Below, piece by piece: positions 46,412 through 58,631 of a stretch of DNA of 64,000 nt. Where the stretch lies: NCBI RefSeq assembly GCF_023078275.1, contig NC_062980.1, positions 9,132,783 through 9,196,782 of the forward strand. The letters are read 5' to 3'. The stretch comes from Leguminivora glycinivorella (taxonomy: Eukaryota > Arthropoda > Insecta > Lepidoptera > Tortricidae). Numbering within the stretch: position 1 is the stretch's first letter; each line of letters begins with the position of its first letter. The notes below the pieces were generated by a model that did no database searches, was not told the origin of the DNA, and saw nothing but the letters and a program-made list of their open reading frames with translations. The position numbers were made by a program, and so were the translations under genes.

Positions 46412-49400
46412 TAAGAAATAATTAGACATTACAAGGAAAGTAGGTATCTACAGTATACCTGAATCGTGGTAATAATACAGGTACGTGAATATACCATATT
46501 TTAACCATGTTTGTAATAAATGTTACTTAATAAGACACCTGTTGTCACGTGAAATTAGCTCAATACATTATTAAAATAGTACACGTGCGTCGAAGGCACA
46601 TGTTATGGGAAATATCGACTTAATGAATATAAATAGACGGTGGAATGCTTGTAGATGGATGTTCATCACTAAGCTATAGATTTCATTTCATGTAAGTATA
46701 ATGGAGGTGAAAATTTGTTTCCAAATAAAGTGACTAAAATAGTTCAGATTTTTGGATAACTAGTCTTTAAAGCAAATGTAACTTAGGTAATGCATTATGT
46801 AGTAATTATTTAGACACTGCTACTACTGAATACCACATTGTGAAATCTTTTGTCAGATGATGGTTATCATTCTGCATCAACAAGAGTTTGGTACGTAAGT
46901 AAAGATAATATGTAACTTAGGATACATATTAGCTTACATATTACCTACGTTTTGCTCAAGATAAAATCGAACCAAGACTGACGGCAAACGACAGACAAAG
47001 CAAGTACGAAGCCGATCTCAATAACTAAGATTACGATTCTATATACAGTTAGACAACGATGTAATGCTAATATTCGAAGGCACGGCTTGTTTGCGTTTGC
47101 GCAGCCGCGGGGATCTGCCCGGTAATTATTGTGTAGGTTCATTGTACTGTAATCCACGCCACATGTTCATTAATGTTAATCTAGCATCTATTCTATATCT
47201 ACATTTCGTTTGCAGGAAACTGTACGTGCTACATGATGTGATCACAAATCGTTTCGGCGTATGTGCTTATCTTTTTTTAAACCTAAATGAGTAGAGTAGG
47301 TGTTTTAGATCAAATTTCAAAGCAAAGAGTCTTCAGACAGGTCGTTACTACTGTCCAGTAAATTTCATGTCCCACTATTGAGATGTACTACTGCATGCTT
47401 CCAAACTAGATGCTCTCGTTGCAAAAGTCAGCGATCAGAAGCGTTTTTCGCGGCCTTTAAGCGACTGAATGATATCTGGTTGGACAAGACTGGAGCAAAT
47501 GGTAAATCCTACATGTCCTACATGTCCCATCCTACTGTCGGGGACCAAGATCCACTTACAATGACTAAGTCAGAAAAGTAAGTAAGAAACTTTTTTACGA
47601 AACTCTCTCTCTCTCTTTCTCTTAGAAGTACCTATTCTACAAGTTTGCTACCGACCATGTGGCACTCAATGAGTAAATACTTATGGCTACAGAATTCCAT
47701 TAAAATACATACAATGTCTATAAATTGTATAAATACCTCCAAGGCTTCTGCACTCGAGACCATTCATAAAACGTCCATCGTTCATAACGGCGCGGTTCTT
47801 CGAACTACCGCAGCAATTTAAAAGTTTAATTTGTTGCAAAGCCGCGGTGTATTAAAATGTTTATTTATTGCGATTCTCGTCCCGGTGACAGCCGTATCCT
47901 GTTCGGGACGTTATTGAATAAGTATGGTGCGGTCAAGTTTACTGAGATTTTGTTATCTACATTCAGGCTCAGATGGCACACCTACGTTCATATTATACGC
48001 TACTTGTATACAACATATTTATTACAGATTGGATACAGTGTACAATTATAGTACAAAAAGACCATAAAAACTGCGCTATAGTATGTACATGCAGTAAAAG
48101 CCGTGAATGCCGTGATGATCAATTTTAAGCGTTAAACAGGACAAAGTACCATTACGCAAGTCATATTCTAACCTACTATTCATACCTACAATTAACCGAG
48201 GTTATCGTCGCTGGTCAAGGTATAGATGACACCATTTGGCTATGGCATGATATATACTTAATCCGAGATATCATGGACAAATAACGAGACTATTGGCTGA
48301 AGTGCTAGCGTGCGTTTATGGTTTCACTCGGGAAAAATGCTTTTATACGTACAAATGTTCTATACGTGTCGCAATCCTCAACATATTCTTATGAAATCTT
48401 GTGACCAGATTCTATGATTAATTTTTTTTGTCCATCCAGTTTTTGGAGATTAATCAAACTGCTGAAATTATCAAGAAAGGTGCGACCACAAAAAGTAAGT
48501 TTCCAGGTAATTACTCAACCAACTACATATTTAAGTGTTTTTCTCTTTTACTCTTAATTTTATCATTTGTCTGCTAAATTTAAGCTTACCATAAGACCGT
48601 AGTTACCGTAAGGAATACCAATTTCCTATTTTTCGCGTCTCCTTATCCCTAAGCTGCTACATTTGTCATTTCACATTACACCTCAGCTGATATGGTTTTG
48701 AAGCTTTATCTTATCTCGCCGGAAGAAAAAGCAGTTATTCACACAGTAAACCTTATTTATATTAATGCGAGCCGGATGTCACAATTGAGTGCCAAAGAAA
48801 CCAAACAGTGCTTATCACAAATAACATTTGAGTAAGGGAATTTTGTGATATTTTGACGACTGAACTTTAAATTGGAATGAAATAAAAACGCTATGAAATA
48901 GATGCGAAACATCGTAAAATTATTAGCTCCTTTTCATTACATGGAACCGCTCTTTCCAGTAACGCAGAAACCAAGCACTAGGTCAGGAGGAAAGGTCATC
49001 GGTACCAATAAACCGTACAACCACAATGATTCTGGTGACTTTGCCAAGGAGTAGAGCAAGGAGGAATACCTATTTATCGTGAAAGATTATAATAGCGAAA
49101 TCCCTTACACAAACAAAAACGTGGTACCTCTACCACTTGAACTAGCCACGCTCGCTTCTCGATTTCGTTGTGCCGCTATGAATACGAGTACATTTGACCG
49201 TCACCAATTTTGGTGAATAGCAATTGTTAGGATACGGAGGAGCTGAGCTTCTCGCAAAGGAGAGAATATTTAGTCATGTTATGTATACTTATACAGCAGT
49301 TTCATTATACATTGTTGTACCTACCGCAATCCGGTAAACTGTAAAACTCCATAAATCAGGAGCACTCTTCGCGTGCAGGACCCGGCCAAGCCTGCAGTCG

Positions 49401-49786
49401 CGCCCAGGCGGGAGTGGACATGCGAAATTTACACCTATTACACTGCTGAATCACGGAATATGTACAATTATGTGACAGCATTGCCATCCTAACTGTTATT
49501 AAATATGTGACGAATTTAAACAATAAATTTAATGGACGACTACATGCAAAGTTCACCATAGAACTTGCAAAATCAGGATAATACTTATAATAAACAAATT
49601 CAAAAAACACTAACAATGGACGCATTAATTATGTAATTTTTATATGCTGTTTTCTACAAACAGTAATGTCAGTATTACCACGAGTCGCGTCAGTATCAAC
49701 ACTGATGACATGTCAATAAGATCAAGATATATAGAGCATGTCAAGTTTGTCAAGTGTCATACTCTCAGTGCTACAGAAATGAATAT
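46412..49786. other. No gene seen; one CT microsatellite
   Basis: Anonymous AT-rich sequence up to the LTR element. A short (CT)n run is at 47603-47623. Open frames are short and unsupported. Confidence 0.35.
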
Positions 49787-49845
49787 TGTAACAGAACAAG
49801 CGTCTATGACGAGGAAATTGACTCGTTATTACATATAAAACTTAC

Positions 49846-50086
49846 GGCGAATCAACTTTTCCTTGACCAACTTTCTTGGTGCATATTTTCTTTGGGATTT
49901 CATTGGATATTTTGACAAATAATATCTTTGAAGCTTTATCACATGTATAGTCACGTCTTCACTCATAAAATCCACTGTTATTCGATGTAAAACAGGTTGG
50001 AAAAACATATTTATCAACAAACAACGTTCACATGGACGAAATACTGACACTGACAGTTTTTCGACTGAGTAGCGTTCCAATATTGT
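49846..50086 (-). CDS. Antisense open frame in the LTR with a splice donor, unrecognised
   Basis: A minus-strand frame of about 79 codons, protein-like (ERYSVEKLSVSVFRPCERC at its start, basic KYPMKSQRKYAPRKLVKEK near its end). It ends at a strong donor, GCC followed by GTAAGTTTTA. There is no ATG at its start; an AAG before ATACAATATTGG could be an acceptor. The copy in the 3' LTR (62315-62555) would splice leftward into the element. I do not recognise a family. Confidence 0.3.
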
Positions 50087-50442
50087 ATCTTGATTTCAAT
50101 TATAAATCATAAAAGTTCATAATGATTGTAGTATACTTTCAGGATGTGTTTATTGTAGCATTTAGAAACAAAAATGATATTTTGCCTCAAATTTGATTTA
50201 CAAAACTAGTTAAAAACCTTTGATAAAGTAATATTTGCATATTTATATTTACCACAATATAAAATGTTTCATTACGTACTAGGAATCAACAAAAGATATC
50301 TCCATCTCACTCTAAAACACGTGCAATCATGCAGATGTTACTATTGAGAAGCAAAAACGTACGTGCTGAGAGAATATGGACGTTAAATGTATAAGGCGTA
50401 CGGCTTAGTAAACAAAGTAGTTATGATCTTTTTTCTTATCGT

Positions 50443-50680
50443 ATCCCAAGTCCCAATTTTGTCCCAGTTATATCCCAAGTCCCAGGTTTGTCCCAGTTAT
50501 ATCCCAAGTCCCAGCTATATCCCAGGTATGTCCCAGTTATATCCCAGGTTTGTCCCAGTTATATCCCAGGTATGTCCCAGTTATATCCCAAGTCCCAGGT
50601 TTGTCCCAGTTATATCCCAGGTTTGTCCCAGTTATATCCCAGGTTTGTCCCAGTTATATCCCAGGTGTGTCCCAATTATG
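50443..50680 (+). repeat. Minisatellite of about 22-bp units in the LTR
   Basis: About ten tandem units of CCCAGTTATATCCCAGGTTT and variants, directly upstream of the TATA box. Repeated in the 3' LTR at 62912-63149. Frames reading it give an SQLYP repeat and are not genes. Confidence 0.9.
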
Positions 50681-50696
50681 TCTCTTATAGAGAATC

Positions 50697-50706
50697 TATA
50701 AAAGGG
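50697..50706 (+). promoter_or_regulatory. TATA box of the 5' LTR
   Basis: TATAAAAGGG with GC-rich sequence after it and TCATTC about 30 bp downstream as a candidate initiator. The copy in the 3' LTR is at 63166-63175. Confidence 0.65.
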
Positions 50707-52932
50707 TCGGAGCGAGCCGACGCGCGTCATTCTTAAAATATCTACAAGACTAACAGTGTCTCTGGCTTTCGTGTGTTATACTGGTGAATGAAGTTGTTCT
50801 GCTATTGTTTCTTTGTTTGTTTTTACTTGGAAATTATTCTAAGTGATTGTAAACTTTGAAATTGTGTCTCTGTTTGATTGTGCGGGGACAATATCGTCGT
50901 ACAGTTGAACCTAGACCTGTGGTGGAATTGCTTTACTGTCAGTTGTGGGGTTATTTTAGTGTTCTATTTATAGTGTAGTGTTATTTAAATTAATGTGTAT
51001 AGTGAAGTTTTCTGTGCTTTGTTTCATGAGTACTGTTTAGCAATACAAAGACTGGGTCGATGTATGGCTGGTGCTTGGAGATAAGTCTGTGTTTGGTTTT
51101 GTAGGGAGAAATTCTTGCAAAACTAAGCTTAGATTATAGCACGTAAAGGAAACTTCACTCGTTTGTTTAGTTGGTCAGTAAAATTGAATTTAGTAATTTT
51201 CTATGGGGTTATTTTGTGAAAGTTATAAGCCAGATCATTGTTTGTGACAGACTGTTGTCCGGCTAGGCGCTTCTTCCCTTACGGTGTCAAATAAGAGGCG
51301 TTTAGGGGTCTTTTTGTTCCAAGTGGAGGGCTTGGACGCTTTTCTATACTTACAAAAGCGTATTTTCTCACCGGTCTCAAAGAGTCCAACTGTTAGATGG
51401 AAGTGAGGACTTTCACGATTGACGAAAGGCATTAGGAGTAATCCTTGCTCACAGAAGTCGGCAGTATTTGAGGCTGGGGTCCTATATATATATATATTTA
51501 TTTACTCGGTACTCTAGTCCATGCTGGCGTTGGTTGCTGGGGATTTCGGTTGTGATCGATCCACATCTAAGTAAAGTTGATCGCAGCTGGGTCTCTCATG
51601 TGGCTGGTACTGGTGTGTCCTAGAATACTGGATATATACACGGATAGGGCGATCTACTCTCTGCTACCCTAGCCCGCGGGCAAGAGCAGAGGGGGATCTG
51701 ACCGACACAAGCCTATAGGTTGCCTATCTCAGCTTCGCTGGCTGAACTGTACAGCTTATGGTAGGGATACACTTGTGCATATTTTGAACACAAGATCTAT
51801 GGTAAGTGACGGTCTGTGTTTCAGATATGTTAGAGTAGGGAAAACGATAGGATTAGGGTAGAGTCACACACTATTTCTATGAAAGTAGAGTTCTTTTATG
51901 ATTGGTTTTGGAATATAATTGGTCAACGTGTATTGTGGAGAAATAATTTAACTACTACTATTTATATGGTTTAAATGGACTTTAAATGTGGTGTTTACTA
52001 TCTTAAAATATGTGGTAAAACTGGTAATTTATAAAATCTCTTATTACTTAATTTATTTGAGTGAAATTAATAATTGTGGTAGCAATTTCTGATTTTTCGG
52101 TGTGGCTGCGGGACACTTAGTGTTGCTAACTGGTTTTTCAAGGTAAATTCTATCAAGTTGGTTAGGGAAACAAACTATTCTTTGGAATAAAAAGCATAGG
52201 TTTGTTATAGGGCCCAGTGGCATGCGAGCGCCGTCCACTGATGGAAAGTCAAAAGCTTAGAAAAGTTAGTAGACTTAGTTCTTATAAAAGTTAGCAACTG
52301 CTCGGTGTTTCGATAAAACATTAGAAAGATCGAGAAGTTATGGTCTATTAGCAGTATTGGGGAACGAGGGGTTTAGCTAGGGACAAGAAACAAAACAAAA
52401 AGGGGGTTAGTTTGTAGATAGATAGCCCTTCAGGCTTATTTGCTTAGGATGCCCGATAATGTGGTTTGATTGGGCCTAAGGATTCCAGACGGTATCGCAA
52501 GTTCTCACCCCAAACCGGAATCGAAAATAGAGCGTAGCCGATGTTTTCTAAAATATTTTTTAATATTTATTTCATGTATGTTTCACTCACTAACTTTTAT
52601 TCTAAAATTCCTTCATCACGTCATTAATTTTCTCACTTATAACTTTCTAGGCCTAAATCTAATAAAATACTCTTCTATAACACTATATTATTATGTTACA
52701 ATAACCTTTATTCTTCTTTAAAATATAAATAAATAAAATTTTAAAAATTAGTCAAAAATACAGCTGATACTCATTAAAGGATCTAGGTTATCGCGGTTCA
52801 CATCGAAGGGTTCTACTTATTCACGCTAGACGATCACAAGGCCAAATTACGGGGTATATTTAAAGGGGGGTTAACTATACTGTTAATTAGTCAAGTAAGT
52901 AAATAAGTAAGGTGAGCGGAGGTTTAGTTACA

Positions 52933-52952
52933 TTTGGTTCCGTGCCCAAGGG
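52933..52952 (+). other. Candidate primer-binding site
   Basis: Directly after the LTR end GTTACA comes TT then TGGTTCCGTGCC. Primer-binding sites begin TGG, complementary to a tRNA 3' CCA. I could not name the matching tRNA. Confidence 0.4.
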
Positions 52953-53094
52953 ATCTAAGATGTGCTCTGTAGAACACATCTTGGATACCAAGGTTTATAA
53001 ATAAATAATAGGAATTAGCCTTACCAGGCTACATTTGTTGTTGTGAAAACGAGTGGGTGTGCTGTATTTCTTGACTTATTTCATCTCTAAATAA

Positions 53095-53264
53095 AACTCA
53101 TATACCTAATATTTTTATTCAATCGCTATTTCATAAAAACAAAAATAACTTTATCGTTAATAAACACGTCTGTAGTATTTTCTTCCATTGTTAATTCTTG
53201 CCGCGTTCCGAGCGAAGTCATGCATCAGTATAGAACCAATGATATTTTCGTTTTCCTTTGGTAC
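53095..53264 (-). ncRNA. Terminal exon of antisense transcription unit, block 6
   Basis: Minus strand: acceptor TTATTTTTCAG then GTACCAAAGGAAAACG. One frame reads KENENIIGSILMHDFARNA and ends at a stop. A poly(A) signal AATAAA lies at 53114-53119. The upstream exons do not join to it in a single open frame, so the unit looks non-coding or decayed. Unsupported by transcript data. Confidence 0.4.
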
Positions 53265-54911
53265 CTGAAAAATAAAAAAATAAAAATTAAAATAGCGTAG
53301 TAAACCTAGACAAAATCTATTTCCAGAAAATTAACTCATAATCGTAGTGGTTGAACTAAACATCGTCCCGATTAGGCCATTTGGTTGCATTGCTACGTAG
53401 CAATTGTTGGCATTGGCGCATCTTGACGTTCCCTTGCGCCTGTGCGTAGTACTATTATTTATTCTGTGTCTTAATGTATGTTTTATGGCTGTTGTATAGG
53501 CGGGGCTAGTACGTAAAATACTAGGTACTTATAGAAAAAATATTCATGTACCTAAAATAAAAGAAGGCGCGGAGCTGTAGTAGTTTAGAAGAGTTTCCCA
53601 CCTAGTAATCGGAATTGGAAACATAAGTGTGTGAACTATGTACAATAGCAATAGAATTTCATGTTAAAACAAATAGTTCTCTATATGTCTAGTACATTTT
53701 CATAGCAGGCTCTGCCATCTTCAGGGCTATTTTGAAATCTCACATCACGTTTGCACTTCACACCGGAGATCGGATAGCTTCGATGCTGTCTTATATAGTC
53801 TATGAACACTCTGATGATATACATATTCCTAGCAGGTTTGTTATACAGAATTTCATTCATAGGCAGGATAACTACAGTCTAGATGTAAGGTTATTTTCCT
53901 AAAATAATCTAGGATACCTAAGCCCTAGATTTAAGACCTAGTAATACAAGAAGATAGGCTCTAGTCTAATGGCTATGGGGGCGCGATTATTCATTGTCGC
54001 GCTGAAGTACAATATTATATGGGGCGTCCCGCCATTTTTCTATGAATACTGAATAGCTACACGCATGTGGTACTATGACAAGTACACCCTTCGATGGATG
54101 GTTTGTTTGCATTTCAGTTGTAACTCTATAATCTATAAATTGGCTCACAGGATTTCATACATCATACAATAATTTGGCATATTGTTTGTACGGTTTGTAC
54201 CAAATATTGTCACTGTAGTGCAGCCGTGAGAAGAACAAATGTCTGTCTGTTAGGTTATACGTATTAATCATGTTAGGACTAATTTAGTTCATTAGCTTAT
54301 AAGTCATCATATATTTTCATATTACATCCGTAGTAAACAAGCATACGTCCCTCTTGATGGTGAGAGGTCACCATAGCCTATATCTGTCAATTATTTCAAT
54401 AAATTAAATGCACTGTACGAATTTTAACTTTCTATACGTATATATTTTTACTGTAGTAATACAAATAAGTATGTATGTATAAACAAGATTTTCAATAGCT
54501 TCATATGACATGAGTTCGTTATCTTACATGGTAAGCTGTAGGCTAGTCTAAAATAGTAAGTGTAAAACCATACAATTATTATGTTCGGTAGATTGTGTAC
54601 ACAGCTTTTATACAATATTACACAAGTCAGGAGTATGCCAACATACTGTACTTCATTACAACCATGTCAAACATATCCTACGAAATATTAGCATTACCAG
54701 CATCTGGGAGGTCGTACCTCGCCATACCCTAACTCCACCACTGCTTGATCATTGTCACAATTGCTCAAATAATTTTATGAAAATTGATTGAAACTTGTAA
54801 TATTCCTGTTAAGTAGGCATAGATAATAAGCACCATTACTACTATAAAACCATATTTTACTGAGGTTCAGAAATAGTATGAATGTGGTACGCAGTAGGTA
54901 TGTAAACTTAC

Positions 54912-54997
54912 CTGATATGACCGGGTCCAGTCTGATTGTCGGATTACTTTGTAGTTCAGTAACGTTGAACATGAGCTGGTTGTGCAGATCAGCGAGA
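54912..54997 (-). ncRNA. Antisense unit, block 5
   Basis: An 86-bp block between acceptor TTTCTTTTCAG and donor GTAAGTTTAC. One frame is fully open (LADLHNQLMFNVTELQSNPT), which is protein-like, but it needs 2 bases from block 4 in a frame that contains a stop, and does not flow into the open frame of block 6. Confidence 0.45.
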
Positions 54998-55455
54998 CTG
55001 AAAAGAAATAGTCAGACATTAGAAATGTTCATATATTATAAGAAATAAAAGGGTTTAGTTTTAGAGTTAGGTTCTGCCAAATTGGGTTCAATATTATTTC
55101 ATTTATCTACTCACGGGGGCGCGTCGCTTAATTCTGGAACTAAGACACGCCCGTGAGAAATATTGTGTCAGAAAAAACAACGCATACTACAAAATTTACA
55201 AAAGGAAAAAAAAAATATTAAAAAGTTTGAGAACCTCTGCTTTGCAGTTCATATCTACATGAGTTAGTACATAAATAAGTTAATAATGAGTTTACTTAGC
55301 CAATAAAGTAAGTATAAGTTTAATTTTCACTTCATCGCTATAGTCATCGCTATCCCTCGCAACTAAATTTTCTAAATATAATATTATTAATGCCATGAGC
55401 TGTTCACTTTTAAATTTAATAATTAGAACATGTTATTATAATAAAACATAAGTAC

Positions 55456-55526
55456 CTTTCATTTATATGAAGTCAGTAGATATATGGAAGACGGTCCAAC
55501 CTGAAGCATGGCCTCTCGGGTAAAAC
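55456..55526 (-). ncRNA. Antisense unit, block 4
   Basis: A 71-bp block between acceptor ACAATTTCAG and donor GTACTTATG. All three frames hit a stop in its last quarter. Confidence 0.4.
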
Positions 55527-55774
55527 CTGAAATTGTACATATTGAAAGATTAGTTAAAAAAGGGTGTATGTATGTTTAAGGAATCTTATTTATAAATACG
55601 TATCATTAAGATTGTTTATGTTTATCTAGGCCATTCATGGTTAAGAAAAAAAAAAAGAAGAACAACCATATCCATGTTTCTATGTAAAATTTCCTGCCGA
55701 GTCGTTTTACTCACTAAGTAGAGTTAATTAAGTTAAAAAGTAGCTGTTTAGTGGCAATGATTTTTTGTACTTAC

Positions 55775-55895
55775 TTGAGGATAGTGCTAAGACGGAGTAC
55801 AGTCCATAAAGGACACACCGGAAAATTCCTCAGTCCACCTGCACATTGCCGACAGCTGGTTGATGTTCTTCGATGATGGTTGTCCATTTCATATA
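55775..55895 (-). ncRNA. Antisense unit, block 3
   Basis: A 121-bp block between acceptor CAATTTTCAG and donor GTAAGTAC. One frame runs open from an ATG (MDNHHRRTSTSCRQCAGG) into block 4, where it stops after about 58 codons in total. Confidence 0.42.
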
Positions 55896-56216
55896 CTGAA
55901 AATTGATACATACACTATTTAAACTCATTGTAACACAAACAAAATTTATGCTAAGTCTGGATTTTTAGTCTACATAATTTTATTTAAGTATCCAAAATTA
56001 CAAAATTAAAGTTTGGACAAGTTTCAATGCCTATTTTTAAATGCCATAACATTCGTTTGAAGTCCTACAAATATTATTTTCCATAGCCCATAAGCCAGCG
56101 CTTCAGAAAAATAATTGAGAAGTATATATGTTGGTACGGAAACAACGTTACAATTTCCAAGAACAGTTAGGTAGCCTAGATCAAATAAATTAGTCGAACA
56201 TATTTTTAATGCTTAC

Positions 56217-56333
56217 CTTTTAACCAAGGTATGTTCAATTTCTATAAATATTGATTTCCATAAATTTGTGGCAGATGTGTAGAAATATCGGGCATTGTAA
56301 ACTTTCCAGAGAAATTCCAATTAGATGTTGAAA
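56217..56333 (-). ncRNA. Antisense unit, block 2
   Basis: A 117-bp block between acceptor GATTTTTCAG and donor GTAAGCATT. Confidence 0.4.
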
Positions 56334-56616
56334 CTGAAAAATCGAACAACCATGTAAACCTCATTGAAAGTAACAAATATATTTTGTTAGTTAGGCCTAT
56401 TTCACGTACATTTAGATCCTCTTAGGGAATGTGAAAGTCAGAAAGTAATGTGGGGAATTTACTAATCAATAACTTATCTGACGACAGAACAATAAAATAA
56501 GCAACATTTCACCATATATATTCGGTCTAGTCGTTGTAGTTCGCAAGTATGTTCTGCTGGGTTTCGAAAACGACGACTTGTTTGAAAACACATCAAATAA
56601 TAAAACAAAAGCTTAC

Positions 56617-56820
56617 CTTTCATGCAAAACTGCTTTTGTAGTAGGCAATTAGTTCACTTTATCAATTGAGGCATAGCCCGATAAGACATCCTTTGCATGG
56701 GCTGTTTGCTCATTAGATCATGAGTATGAGCACTAGATTCTTCTATTATCTTGATGAGACACACCACTAAACACATGTCCATTGCATTCACGTTTTTTTT
56801 TTCTCAACACGAACGTTCAT
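56617..56820 (-). ncRNA. Antisense unit, block 1, with a 42-codon frame
   Basis: Ends at donor GTAAGCTTTTG. It contains a short frame at 56654-56782 (MDMCLVVCLIKIIEESSAH at its start; stop before the donor). Its 5' limit is not determined. Confidence 0.4.
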
Positions 56821-57200
56821 ATTGTACATAAAATAATGTCATGTCAATTTCATAACCTCACTTTCGCTAACGGAAAATTACATTGCAATTGCAGTTCGGA
56901 GTTCAATTTGATAAAACAGGCTCACTTTGTCGACAAAATTATTTAAAAGTAACGCGTGTTTAGGGCAAATAATGTTTTGTTTGCATTTTCTTAGTTTGCA
57001 AAATGACAAAATGGCGAATATGGACGGTTCATGACCGGCGTCGGCGCAGAATTGCCTGTCGTTTGTTTAAGCCGAGTAAAATGGGGCGAATATTTAAATA
57101 ATTCTAGTTGTAGATCACGTAATTAATAATGAGCTAAAGAAAACAAAAACGGATCTGCCATTTTTTCGCGAACAAGCGGATTAGCGGTAAGCATGACATA

Positions 57201-57363
57201 GGCTCCCCACAGACGGTCTTAAGAATTCGTGATCTTGGAGGGAACTTGTGTGCAATCTGACGGTTCAAACTGACACTGACAAGACACTGACAGATCTGAA
57301 CTGTCAGATTGCATACAGGTTTTTTTTAGGATTGTGAATTTTTGGGACTGTCTGTGGGGAGCC
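57201..57363. mobile_element. MITE inside the LTR element, 163 bp
   Basis: Ends GGCTCCCCACAGACGGTC and GACTGTCTGTGGGGAGCC. The interior has a second inverted pair, GCAATCTGACGGTTC/GAACTGTCAGATTGC. ATA occurs on both sides and may be the target duplication. Confidence 0.75.
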
Positions 57364-58457
57364 ATATTAGAGAAAATAATTTAACCACAGATAACATATA
57401 TCTTCGCCAAAAGGTGTTCTATCGGTGACATTACACAAACTATCATTGTTTTTAAGTTGGTACGCTTGATCGGTCATACAATTTTCGACAAAAGATATTC
57501 AGTAATTCAGTAATTTATTGTCCGGTGTTGTCATTTACAAAACTTTACTTCATTTTTCTCTACTTCATTATAGTAAAATTAATACAATAGATGTATTTAA
57601 ATACAAAAGATTTTGTTAATTTAATTTTCTATTGCTTAAATCACATCAAACTATTCAAGTTGTGTAGATTTTGAACGGTATTTTGTAAATAGGGCCTAAC
57701 ACATGTCCCCTTACAAGTGCGGTCCGACCGTCTGTTAGATCCTTAAAGAATCTCACAATATATTTTTAATGTGGTCACACTTTTGTAAACCGATGCGCAC
57801 ACGCGATTTCCTACGCATTGACAAATTTACACGATAGTTTTCGTTCGATTTCATTAAATTATGAAAAAAAAAAAACAATTATATATTTCTAATAACTAGT
57901 CAAATATTTGAACATTATGATAGGCTAAATTTATGATATCAAATAATTGTTTTGTTGATTTAATGTTTGTGACTACTAAAAACACATTAGTGTGTTTACA
58001 ATGAAAATACGCCCATGAGGACAATTGTAAAAGAAAAAAAAACGGTTAAGGATGACAATATTGACAGTGACAGTTCCTTACGAAAAAAAAATCTGAGCGC
58101 GAAGTTATTAAATTTTATTTAAGAAAACCGATTTCACTGAAATTATAGTGTTATGTAGCTTCAAATAATTAGTGTAATTGATAGTGTAGGAGCATGTGTG
58201 ATTTTTAGTGACGTCTTATTATCACACGTAGAGAAATGTGAGAGTTAACTACGTTTTGAAACGAAGAGCTCTGTTAGTGAAAACATAGTAATTTCAATTA
58301 GTTTTAGGCCATAATTAGTTAGTTAAAAAAGGTGTTAGTGCAACAGTGCAAGACATGAGTACATGGAGACAGAGTTAGCAACAGTTTGGACGCGAAAAAC
58401 ATGAAGTAAACATTGAGATATTTCGTGGGACGTTCGAGTTGAAGTACCCGGCTTTTG

Positions 58458-58631
58458 ATGTCAACTAACGGAGGAGTAAGAGTTTTTGAGCCTGGTCTCA
58501 TACCTGCTCATAGGACCAATGTGTTACTGAAGATTTTCGATATGATTATGTTGTTAGAGGTGCCATATTATGCCACACTAAACAGAAGAATGGAACAGAA
58601 AATGAGGATCAAGAAAAATACATATATGTAA
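58458..58631 (+). CDS. Small plus-strand frame with splice donor in the LTR element, unrecognised
   Basis: A 57-codon frame starting MSTNGGVRVFEPGLIPAHR, with a hydrophobic middle (LLKIFDMIMLLEVPYY) and a basic C-terminal part (NRRMEQKMRIKK). It runs into a strong donor GTAAGTGTTC at 58628, which overlaps the stop, so the coding could continue in another exon. A compatible phase exists at 59249, where AAG precedes TGTGCAATG, but the polypyrimidine tract there is weak. I do not recognise a family. It has the same orientation as the LTR promoter. Confidence 0.3.
   Translation: MSTNGGVRVFEPGLIPAHRTNVLLKIFDMIMLLEVPYYATLNRRMEQKMRIKKNTYM

Larger units (their letters stand above)
49787..52932 (+). 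mobile_element. 5' LTR of a large LTR retrotransposon, about 3.15 kb
   Basis: Begins TGTAAC and ends GTTACA. At least the first 1745 bp recurs 12,469 bp downstream at 62256-64000 with no length difference, and with no substitution where I compared. The 3' end is set by the inverted hexamer, by the primer-site-like sequence that follows, and by a CTAGACGATCACA block about 106 bp upstream, found at a similar place in the solo LTR at 15332-17712. It contains a minisatellite, a TATA box and two antisense open frames. It is unusually long for an insect LTR. Confidence 0.8.

Noticed and set aside
50443..50680. CRISPR-like array of regularly spaced repeats
   Set aside because: Units are directly adjacent with no unique spacers, and the genome is eukaryotic.
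50387..50736. Open frames encoding SQLYP repeats in the LTR (also 62856-63205)
   Set aside because: They are translations of the 22-bp minisatellite; two overlapping frames give the same repeat peptide.
54912..55895. A continuous protein across antisense blocks 3, 4 and 5
   Set aside because: Block 4 has a stop in all three frames, so no single open frame passes through; the unit is treated as non-coding or decayed.
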